DNA of 6,501 nucleotides from assembly GCA_018812505.1 (NCBI GenBank), contig JAHJDK010000052.1, forward strand, positions 1 to 6,501, read 5' to 3'. The translations under genes were made by a program, and so were the position numbers. A model generated the notes under the pieces. The model had not been told where the DNA came from. It saw only the letters and a program-made list of their open reading frames with translations, and ran no database searches. This DNA is from Nanobdellota archaeon. GTDB lineage: Archaea; Nanobdellota; Nanobdellia; Woesearchaeales; GCA-2686295. Every line of letters starts with the position of its first letter. Position 1 is the first letter of the stretch. This document shows positions 1 through 5,692 of the stretch, one piece after another.

Positions 1-747
1 AATAAAATTATAACTAAACAATATTAAAAGTATCAAAAAACAGCCTATACTAAAATTAAGAATGTTCTTCAATTTTTTAGTTAATAAAACAAAAATAAAA
101 CAACCAAAAATTATTATAAAAGTTAAAGGAGAAGTTATTATTGCAAAACCACCAAGAATTCCTGCTAAAAAATAATATTTTTCTCCTCCTTCTTTACTCA
201 TCTTAAAAACAAGATAAAAACAAGCAAATGAAAAAAAAGTAGAAATTGCGTGATCATAAAACAAAGTCGCGTAATTAAAAGCAATAGTTCCTAAGCCATA
301 GGCTATAGCAGCGATATATTTATGGCTTTTTTTATCTGTGAAGAAACCAGCAGTCTTATACACTAAAACGACTGTTAATGCAGAGAACAAAGCTGAAGTA
401 AACATTATAACAAAAAATACCATGAAGTTATATGCTGGATTAGGATTTAAAGAATAAAAATTGTCATTAATGCTTGGAGTTCCAAAAATGTGTTTGAAAA
501 CAAAGTAGGGAGGAACTGCAATAAAAGATCCTCCTGGAAACTTCTCAGTATAATAATGACCATTATAATAAGCTCTATCGCCAGTGTTGTTAACATAAGA
601 ATCTATTTCAAATCTTCCTTCATCAACAATAGCTCTTGTTAAATCTAAACGAGAGTTTTCAACCCACCCATCAATTCGAGCAAAAGTTAGATAAATTATC
701 CAAAAAGTAAAAAAAAGCTTGAAAAGAGATTTGTTAAAAAGAGGCAT
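1..747 (-). CDS. GT-C/PMT-like membrane glycosyltransferase, N-terminal part (C-terminus off the window)
   Basis: The reading frame is open from ATG at 747 to the window edge, giving 249 residues with no stop; family members usually have about 450-600, so roughly half is seen. It has a first membrane helix at about 7-24, then a long polar loop at 25-105, then hydrophobic helices near 106-135, 143-183, 191-223 and 228-249. The loop holds the features expected of archaeal GT39/PMT_2-like proteins: RLDL (33-36) with an acidic residue after TM1, ID at 48-49, NNTGDRAYYNGHYYTEKFPG (53-72), and a later YDHA (164-167). These enzymes use polyprenyl-phosphate-linked sugars to glycosylate substrates on the outer face of the membrane; that role is known for the superfamily and inferred here. 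It is divergent from the wHTH-MNT gene. A TATA-like AAATATAAAA lies about 45 bp upstream. Donor and acceptor are unknown. Confidence 0.85.
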   Translation of the reverse strand, partial: MPLFNKSLFKLFFTFWIIYLTFARIDGWVENSRLDLTRAIVDEGRFEIDSYVNNTGDRAYYNGHYYTEKFPGGSFIAVPPYFVFKHIFGTPSINDNFYSLNPNPAYNFMVFFVIMFTSALFSALTVVLVYKTAGFFTDKKSHKYIAAIAYGLGTIAFNYATLFYDHAISTFFSFACFYLVFKMSKEGGEKYYFLAGILGGFAIITSPLTFIIIFGCFIFVLLTKKLKNILNFSIGCFLILLILFSYNFI

Positions 748-790
748 AGAGAATAAAACCTTATCGAATTATTAAAACTTTTCTAAAAAA

Positions 791-800
791 TTTTATATTT
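791..800 (-). promoter_or_regulatory. Archaeal TATA box for the GT-C gene
   Basis: On the minus strand the sequence reads AAATATAAAA, followed by a T-rich stretch. Transcription would begin about 25 bp downstream, near 768, leaving a short leader of about 20 nt before the ATG at 747. No Shine-Dalgarno motif is visible in that leader. Assigned from sequence and spacing only. Confidence 0.5.
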
Positions 801-857
801 CTAACTATAGTTTTTCCGGCATCTTAAACAAAATATTATGTTATTTGTATGGTATGG

Positions 858-896
858 TAGTCAAATTATTTGAATGTTTCTTTTCTGCAATTGCAA
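858..896. repeat. Left copy of a 39-bp imperfect direct repeat flanking the HTH-MNT/HEPN module
   Basis: This stretch matches 1947-1985 at 32 of 39 positions without gaps. Both begin TAGTCAAA, share TATTTGA, and end in TTTCTGCA-N-TTG-N-AA. Similarity stops abruptly to the left of TAG. Each copy contains the dyad TCAAA-N3-TTTGA (here 861-873). This copy lies upstream of the TATA box of the wHTH-MNT gene. It also contains the 10-bp palindrome TGCAATTGCA at 886-895, which is not conserved in the right copy. Confidence 0.7.
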
Positions 897-903
897 TAAA
901 AAT

Positions 904-918
904 CGAAACATTTAAATA
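904..918 (+). promoter_or_regulatory. BRE/TATA promoter of the HTH-MNT/HEPN operon
   Basis: CGAAACA (904-910) resembles an archaeal BRE and is followed by TTTAAATA (911-918), a near-consensus TATA box. The centre of the TATA box is about 27 bp before the A of the ATG at 942, the normal distance from TATA box to transcription start. This predicts a leaderless transcript starting on the ATG at 942. The in-frame ATG at 933 would then lie upstream of the transcript. Confidence 0.65.
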
Positions 919-922
919 GCAT

Positions 923-949
923 TGTTGCAATTATGCAACATATGTTGCG
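923..949. promoter_or_regulatory. Operator-like cluster of TGTTGC/GCAACA half-sites over the start
   Basis: Three half-sites alternate in orientation: TGTTGCA (923-929), TGCAACA (934-940) and TGTTGC (943-948). The first two form a 7-bp inverted repeat with a 4-bp spacer. The last two form the perfect 14-bp palindrome GCAACATATGTTGC (935-948), which covers the predicted leaderless start at 942. A related palindrome, TGCAATTGCA, lies at 886-895. Binding here would block transcription initiation, and the winged-helix protein encoded just downstream is the obvious candidate. Binding is inferred and not shown. Confidence 0.5.
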
Positions 950-1478
950 AAAAAGAAACGATTTTGAGATTATCGAACTCCTTAGAAAAGAACAATCACA
1001 CATTAGGCAAATAGGAGCGGACTTAGGACTTATTCCATCAACAGTCATGAGAATTATGAAACAACTAGAAGAAGAAAACATTGTTGATTTTAAACAACAA
1101 GGAAAGAACAAAACATACTTTCTTAAAGAAACACCAGAAGCAAAAACATATCTTTTCATTACAGAACAGCACAAACTCCTAAAAACAATCCAACAACCAA
1201 AGCTTAGAAGAATAATAAAAGAATTACAGAATAAAACAAAAGGAGAACTAATAGTTCTTTTCGGAAGTCAAGCAAAAGGAACCGCAACAAAAAACAGCGA
1301 CATAGATATTTACATTGAAACAACAGATAAAAAATTAAGAGAAAAAACCAGATTAATATCAGAAAAACTAAGTGTAAAAATAGGCAAACTAGATAAAGAA
1401 AACTTACTTACAAAAGAGATAATAAAGAAACACATCATTATTCAAAATATTGAAAGGTTCTATCAATTAATAAAGTGA
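942..1478 (+). CDS. Winged-helix plus MNT-domain nucleotidyltransferase (antitoxin-like)
   Basis: A two-domain protein of 178 residues if started at ATG 942, or 181 from ATG 933. TATA spacing and a palindrome centred there favour 942. Numbered from 933, residues 5-68 form a winged helix, with the recognition helix near 36-46 (STVMRIMKQLE) and a wing around 52-64. Residues 104-180 form a minimal nucleotidyltransferase with GSQAKGTATKNSDID (111-125), an exact G-S-X10-D-X-D. Asp123 and Asp125 bind metal; Asp154 in GKLDKE is a candidate third carboxylate. In type VII toxin-antitoxin systems, MNT proteins inactivate a HEPN toxin by adding AMP to it. Here the stop overlaps the GTG of the HEPN gene (GTGA), implying translational coupling. 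The fused HTH suggests that the antitoxin also represses its own operon. Function is inferred from domains and neighbour. Confidence 0.92.
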   Translation: MLRKRNDFEIIELLRKEQSHIRQIGADLGLIPSTVMRIMKQLEEENIVDFKQQGKNKTYFLKETPEAKTYLFITEQHKLLKTIQQPKLRRIIKELQNKTKGELIVLFGSQAKGTATKNSDIDIYIETTDKKLREKTRLISEKLSVKIGKLDKENLLTKEIIKKHIIIQNIERFYQLIK

Positions 1479-1949
1479 AACAAATAAACTTTATTCAAAA
1501 ACTAGTAAAAGAGGGAAAAAATCAAATTAGTTGAAGCAAGCAAAGAAGTTTCGAAATCGTATGCCCAAAAATCAAATAATTCATTTAAAGCAGCAAGAAT
1601 ATTATTGGCACAGAGTCTGCTGGAAGAGTCAACATCAATGGCATATTATGCAATGTTTCACAAAGTTATCGCATTATTCCGCTTAATTGGAATAAAATGT
1701 GAGAATCATGCTGCAACAATAATATTACTCAAAGAATTATTTGGAATACAAAATAAAGAAATTTCTTTTGCAAAACAAGAACGAGTAGATAAACAATACT
1801 ACACAGAATTCAAAATAACAAAGAACGACGTTGAAGATATGATAAACAAAGCAGAAGAATTCATAGAAGAGTTAGATCTATTCACAGATAGATTAACAGA
1901 AGATAAAGTAAAACATTTCAAAGAAATTTTTGAAGAGACATATTTCTAG
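1475..1949 (+). CDS. HEPN-domain protein (toxin-like), apparent +1 frameshift
   Basis: The C-terminal part is a clear HEPN domain (PF05168/UPF0332 type), with AYYAMFHKVIALF and then IGIKCENHAATIILLKELFG. In its own frame it has only a TTG (1605) as a start, which would delete the first HEPN helix. The homologous-looking first helix (VSKSYAQKSNNSFKAARILL) is encoded just upstream in the same frame, but without a start codon and after a stop at 1506-1508. A GTG at 1475, overlapping the MNT stop, opens MKQINFIQKLVKEGK in another frame. The two join cleanly if one A is skipped in the A6 run 1516-1521, giving a protein of about 157 residues. So the gene is frameshifted, misassembled, phase-variable or recoded. 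The canonical HEPN RNase motif R-X4-6-H is not obvious; the nearest pair, Arg in ALFRLIG and His in CENH, is separated by eight residues. Type VII toxin role is inferred from the partner. Confidence 0.82.
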
Positions 1950-1985
1950 TCAAACTATTTGAGTCTTTTGTTTCTGCAGTTGAAA
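1947..1985. repeat. Right copy of the 39-bp imperfect direct repeat
   Basis: This matches 858-896 at 32 of 39 ungapped positions. The first three bases (TAG) are the stop codon of the HEPN gene. The dyad TCAAA-N3-TTTGA lies at 1950-1962, so it is conserved in both copies while its 3-base spacer differs. The two copies bracket about 1.1 kb containing exactly the promoter, the wHTH-MNT gene and the HEPN gene. Confidence 0.7.
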
Positions 1986-2305
1986 GAAGACTTTTAACAA
2001 AGAAAGTTTTTTGCCTAAGGTAAAAGAGAAGAAAAAGCTAGAATAATTTCAAAGCCAAACCAATTTCTCCAAATTCAAAGCCGTGCATCTCAAACTCCCT
2101 AAACGCTTCTTCACAATCATTTATAACTGATTACTTACGCAAACAATTCCCCAAGCAAATAAAGAGCCCGCTGTAGATTCATTAAAGAATTCGAAGTTTT
2201 TTGTTTCAAATGTTATGAAAGTGGTAAAAGAATCAAACTCAAGAGATTAAATATAACCTTCTCTAACGACTAAAAAGTTAAAAAATTAAACCTAGTATAC
2301 TCTAT
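1986..2305. other. Intergenic stretch without an intact gene; possible decayed antisense ORF
   Basis: About 320 bp with no convincing intact gene on either strand. A T6 run at 2007-2012 could end the HEPN transcript, since archaeal termination often uses T-runs. On the minus strand two open segments, 2246-2121 and 2130-2038, overlap in different frames. Both read like protein: the first contains STAGSLFAWGIVC, and the second contains EEAFREFEMHGFEFGEIGL and ends in TAG at 2038-2040. Joined by a single frameshift they would give about 68 residues, but there is no start codon in the first segment. This could be the remnant of an older gene or chance. No RNA gene was recognised here. Confidence 0.35.
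2247..2256 (+). promoter_or_regulatory. Possible TATA box for the CBM-like surface protein gene
   Basis: TTAAATATAA fits an archaeal TATA box and would place the transcription start near 2279, with a leader of about 27 nt to ATG 2306. A weaker A/T-rich alternative lies at 2278-2290, which would give a leaderless message. No ribosome-binding motif is visible before 2306. Confidence 0.35.
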
Positions 2306-3235
2306 ATGTTTACATTAACAACTTGGGAAAAATTTCTAACAGAATATTTATTAAGAATAAAAAAAACTTTCAAAAAACAAAAAAGTATAAAAAGGATAAA
2401 GACATATGAAATATTAATGAAAAAAAGAAGTAAAAGCATAAAGAAGTATGTTGAAACATTCTTTGAAGAAGAGAAAAAAATCAAAGAAAATCAAAAAAAA
2501 GAAGAAAGCGAAGAAATAAGTTTAAAGACGTTAATTATAGTATTTGTGATTGGATTGGTGATAATTGGAGGATTATTTTTATATACAAAATCAAATGAGA
2601 TTCCACAACCAGACGATAAGATTGTCAAAGTTTTTAATCCTGACTCTCTAGTTGATATCACAGAAGATACTGTAAATAAAGCACCACCGGATGAATCATC
2701 CAACACTTTAATAATTAATGATTTCGAAGATGATATTAATACAAGTACTAATAGAAAGCGAATATTGAGATATGAAGCCTTAAGTGGTCCGGGCGCCAAC
2801 ATGGAAATTGAAATAGTTCTTGATCCGAATGATGAATCCAATCACGCTTTAAAATTAAACTACACTCCTGCTTGTGAAGACTGGTGTGATGCAAATTCTG
2901 GATTTATTAGAAAAATAGTTATCAATGACTGGAAAGATTACAGATTTGTTAATTTCATGATTTATCCTCTATCAGGGAAAAAAGGTGCTCTAGAATTCAA
3001 CATTATTGATAACGATGATAATCGATGGATGTATTATAATGATAAAATCCTACTTGAAACTGGTGGTTGGCAAAAAATTAAGATTCCAGTAAACTTTTTT
3101 ACCAGAAATGAATGGACAGATAAAAAACAGATAAAAAAAGAAGATTTTAATGATGTAAAAGCATTTCAAATTGCATTATCACAACTTAATCCTCAAGAAG
3201 TGTTAATTGATAATATCTACTTGAGTAAAGAATAA
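2306..3235 (+). CDS. Single-pass membrane protein with CBM11/CIA30-like domain
   Basis: A 309-residue protein in three parts. Residues 1-73 are highly charged, Lys-rich and probably cytoplasmic, with a likely helical stretch at 40-70. Residues 74-94 are one membrane helix (LIIVFVIGLVIIGGLFLY). A linker at 95-133 is followed by a beta-rich domain at 134-307. This domain has the layout of CBM11/CIA30 galactose-binding-like jelly rolls: LIINDFED near the start, ALKLNY, a WKDYRFVNFMIYP strand, LEFNIID, GGWQKIKIP, and the closing strand VLIDNIYLS. Such domains bind glycans or act as adaptor folds; the ligand here is unknown. Cys190 and Cys194 (CEDWC) could form a disulfide or bind metal. Start at 2306 fits the upstream TATA candidate; Met38 (2417) is an alternative. 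It converges on the GT4 gene, and the ends overlap by 19 bp. A surface glycan-binding or scaffolding role is inferred. Confidence 0.85.
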   Translation: MFTLTTWEKFLTEYLLRIKKTFKKQKSIKRIKTYEILMKKRSKSIKKYVETFFEEEKKIKENQKKEESEEISLKTLIIVFVIGLVIIGGLFLYTKSNEIPQPDDKIVKVFNPDSLVDITEDTVNKAPPDESSNTLIINDFEDDINTSTNRKRILRYEALSGPGANMEIEIVLDPNDESNHALKLNYTPACEDWCDANSGFIRKIVINDWKDYRFVNFMIYPLSGKKGALEFNIIDNDDNRWMYYNDKILLETGGWQKIKIPVNFFTRNEWTDKKQIKKEDFNDVKAFQIALSQLNPQEVLIDNIYLSKE

Positions 3236-4299
3236 TAGATATCAAAATATTTTTTTGAACAGTTTTTAAATTGTCTTGCTCTTTTTCTTGCTTTGTTTGA
3301 TAGTTCTAATCTAAGTTTATTGTCTGACAGAATTCTTTCAATCGCATTTGCTATATCAATAGAAGAACAAGAACTTACCAATAATCCACTATCACCAACA
3401 ACTTCTGTTTGTCCCCCAACTCTCGTTGCAATTACAGGTTTTCCTAAAGTCATAGCTTCTAATAACACGAGATTAAAAGGCTCTTGCCAAGTCGAGACAC
3501 ATAAAACCATCCCTGCTTTTTGCACATATTCAAAGTATTGCTCTTGCTTTAAGAATCCTAGTATTTCGACATGATTTTTTAACCCATAGTAATTTATGTG
3601 TTTCTTAAGGATATCTGAACGTGTATTGCCCAAAAATACCATTTTCAAACAAGGATTTTTTTTTATCAATCTTTTCAACGCCATCAAAGCATAAACAACA
3701 CCTTTTTCTTCATCAGACCTTCCACCAAATAAAATCATATTTTTATTATAAACACCATCTATTTCAAAGGATGATAATTTCTTATTAGTATCCCAATATA
3801 TCCTCTTAGTTTTGAGAACTTCAGAATATCTTTTTTTTACATAATCAGAAGCAACAACGCATTTAACTCCTTTTAAGAGTTCATAAAATTTCTTGTAATC
3901 TTGAAATATTACTTTCTTGTGTAAGACACAATTATCACAATTATTAATGTTCTCACAAGTTCTACCATTCTTATTCAATAATAAAGTATTTGGACAAATT
4001 CCTGCATAATCATGAAAAGTCCATACAATAGGAATGCCTTTCTTTTTTGCAACTTCTACCGGTGCCAGACCCATACTTGTTAAAATATTGTGAATATGCA
4101 CTATATCTGGCTTTATTCTCCGAAATATTTTGCTACATTTTCTTTTCTTAAGAAATTTACTTGTTAGAAAATTCCCAATTTCCCTTATTGTGAATAAATA
4201 TGTTTTATGACCTTCTGCTTCCTGATCTTTTCTTAACATATCTATTGCAGTTTCCGCACCTGCATGTTCTTTGAAATCGTTAAAGTGAATTATTTTCAT
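3217..4299 (-). CDS. GT4 family glycosyltransferase
   Basis: A full-length 360-residue GT-B enzyme of family 4, probably cytosolic or peripherally bound to the membrane. The N-terminal acceptor domain opens with MKIIHFND and an AGAE glycine-rich turn (13-16), and has IVHIHN (66-71) and WTFHDYAG (93-100). The C-terminal donor domain has FGGRSDEEKG (191-200) and the E-X7-E motif E273-PFNLVLL-E281, followed by GKPVIATRVGG (286-296). These contact a nucleotide-sugar donor in retaining GT4 enzymes. Cysteines 102, 115, 121 and 124 form a C-X12-C-X5-C-X2-C cluster after HDYAG, seen in some GT4 subgroups and possibly metal-binding. It is the last gene of the minus operon, 4 bp after the radical SAM stop. 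Its end overlaps the convergent CBM gene by 19 bp. Sugar and acceptor cannot be read from the sequence; glycan or glycolipid assembly is inferred from context. Confidence 0.95.
   Translation of the reverse strand: MKIIHFNDFKEHAGAETAIDMLRKDQEAEGHKTYLFTIREIGNFLTSKFLKKRKCSKIFRRIKPDIVHIHNILTSMGLAPVEVAKKKGIPIVWTFHDYAGICPNTLLLNKNGRTCENINNCDNCVLHKKVIFQDYKKFYELLKGVKCVVASDYVKKRYSEVLKTKRIYWDTNKKLSSFEIDGVYNKNMILFGGRSDEEKGVVYALMALKRLIKKNPCLKMVFLGNTRSDILKKHINYYGLKNHVEILGFLKQEQYFEYVQKAGMVLCVSTWQEPFNLVLLEAMTLGKPVIATRVGGQTEVVGDSGLLVSSCSSIDIANAIERILSDNKLRLELSNKARKRARQFKNCSKKYFDIYYSLLK
3250..3256 (+). terminator. Candidate T-run terminator after the CBM-like gene
   Basis: Seven T residues lie 15 bp after the stop of the plus-strand gene, inside the C-terminal coding region of the convergent GT4 gene. 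Archaeal RNA polymerase commonly terminates at such T-runs. No stable hairpin precedes it. Weak evidence in so AT-rich a sequence. Confidence 0.3.
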
Positions 4300-4303
4300 A
4301 TTA

Positions 4304-5692
4304 TTATTTTATACCTGTTATATAACTAAAGATTTTTTTGAAAGTGAACACAAAACCATAATTATTATAATAATAATTTGCTATTCTTAGATAATCAAAG
4401 AAAATATTCTTTTCTTGTAGAATTTGCTCAACAAAATATCTTTTTGGTCTGTATCGAATATGAGTTTTGAGGATTTTATTTCTATAGAACACCAGTTGTT
4501 CTTCTGTGAGGTGTTGTGTTTTCACAACAGGAATATGAGTGTTCCATTTGCTTTTATCATTTTCTAAAATCAGATTTTCTTTCTCACAAAGATCCAAGTA
4601 TTCTCCAGGATAAGGTGTTGAATATGTTACTTGAACATAATTAGGTTTTGTTTCTTTCACAAGTTGAATTGTTTTCTTCAAATCATTTTCTGTTTCTGTA
4701 TAGTTACCAACAATTAAAAACATCCAAGCTTTGATTCCTGCCTGTTTACATAATCTAATAGCTCTTTTTATTTGCTCAACAGATGTTCCTTTTCTTATTG
4801 CTTTTAACACATTATCAGAACCCGATTCACAACCCCACATAATACATTTGAATCCTGCTCTTTTCATCAGCTTCAATAAGTTAAGATTTATCGTGTCGGA
4901 ACATCTTCCTTGACATTTAAAGATGAGATCATCCAACTTATTTTTCACTATAAGTTTACAAACTTGTTCTAACCATGCTGATTGTTTTTCTCCAAGACCT
5001 ATTAATTCATCATCATAAACAAATAATTCTTTGATACCAATTCTCTTTAATTCTTTTAACTCTTCAATAATGTTCGTTGGACTCCTAAAAATAGTTTTTT
5101 GACCTTTATAAACAGCATGAGAGCAAAAAAGACAATTAAAAGGACAACCCCTGCTCCACATCATTACTGTTTGATTATTTGTGAAGCGAGGCGCATTACC
5201 TACATACGAGAAAATACTTGGTTCTAATATATCTCTAGATGGAAATACTTTATCATCAAGATCTATTCTTTTTTTGCCTTCAATAATTTTCGGGTGTTTT
5301 TTAGGATTCTCAAGCAGTTTACTGAACGATATCTCTCCTTCCCCAACAATTGCATAATCAGCTTTTGTCTCTTTTAAACTTTCTTTTGGCTTTACAGTTA
5401 CATGTACACCACCAATCACGAGAATTGTTTTTTTGAGGTGTTGCTTAATTATATGACATGTTTTTACCATGTTATTATAGCTGAGAGTTGTACAAGTTAT
5501 ACCAATAACATCAGGATTTTCTTTTATTAATCGATTCTTTACTTGATTAGAATCATATTTCAAAGCATCAAGATCAAGAATCCAAACATCATGTTTGTCT
5601 CTTAATGAAGAAGCCAAGTATAATAAATTTAATGGGGGATTTGGAGGAAAATCTTCCTTATTTGATAGTGAGTTTAACAATAGAATTTTCAT
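4304..5692 (-). CDS. B12-binding-type radical SAM enzyme
   Basis: A 462-residue protein. I place the start at ATG 5692, which overlaps the GT2 stop as ATGA and gives the typical opening MKILLLNSLS; the frame extends to an ATG at 5746, but that would lie inside the GT2 gene. Residues 1-130 resemble a cobalamin-binding Rossmann domain, with PPNPPLNLLYLASSLRD (16-32), DVIGITCTTLS (61-71), VIGGVHVT (92-99) and DYAIVGEGE (112-120); no DXHXXG base-off motif is present. The radical SAM core follows, with the cluster-binding C183-X3-C187-X2-C190 (RGCPFNCLFC), a YDDE at 226-229 and GCESGSD (287-293). The C-terminal 100 residues are unassigned. The layout is that of class B methylases and BchE/HpnP-like enzymes, which methylate or rearrange unactivated carbons. 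Between two glycosyltransferases, a sugar or lipid carrier is a plausible substrate (inference). Confidence 0.94.
   Translation of the reverse strand: MKILLLNSLSNKEDFPPNPPLNLLYLASSLRDKHDVWILDLDALKYDSNQVKNRLIKENPDVIGITCTTLSYNNMVKTCHIIKQHLKKTILVIGGVHVTVKPKESLKETKADYAIVGEGEISFSKLLENPKKHPKIIEGKKRIDLDDKVFPSRDILEPSIFSYVGNAPRFTNNQTVMMWSRGCPFNCLFCSHAVYKGQKTIFRSPTNIIEELKELKRIGIKELFVYDDELIGLGEKQSAWLEQVCKLIVKNKLDDLIFKCQGRCSDTINLNLLKLMKRAGFKCIMWGCESGSDNVLKAIRKGTSVEQIKRAIRLCKQAGIKAWMFLIVGNYTETENDLKKTIQLVKETKPNYVQVTYSTPYPGEYLDLCEKENLILENDKSKWNTHIPVVKTQHLTEEQLVFYRNKILKTHIRYRPKRYFVEQILQEKNIFFDYLRIANYYYNNYGFVFTFKKIFSYITGIK

Noticed and set aside
803..812. 10-bp palindrome AACTATAGTT upstream of the GT-C gene TATA box
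   Set aside because: Short A/T-rich palindromes are common in this composition, and there is no second copy in the window to support an operator.
866..1174. Minus-strand open frame of 102 codons
   Set aside because: It lies opposite the wHTH-MNT gene and its promoter and translates to low-complexity Cys/Ser/Phe-rich sequence; it is a shadow of the real gene.
1986..2305. tRNA, C/D-box RNA or CRISPR in the longest gene-free gap
   Set aside because: No cloverleaf, no paired C and D boxes and no regularly spaced repeats were seen.
2302..2841. Two minus-strand open frames (2302-2484, 2491-2841)
   Set aside because: Both are antisense to the membrane/CBM-like gene, have biased hydrophobic composition, and show no recognisable domain.
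3293..3574. Plus-strand open frame opposite the GT4 gene
   Set aside because: The opposite strand carries clear GT4 motifs including E-X7-E in this interval, so this is a shadow frame.
4731..4913. Plus-strand open frame opposite the radical SAM gene
   Set aside because: Short, no motif, and fully antisense to conserved radical SAM core sequence.
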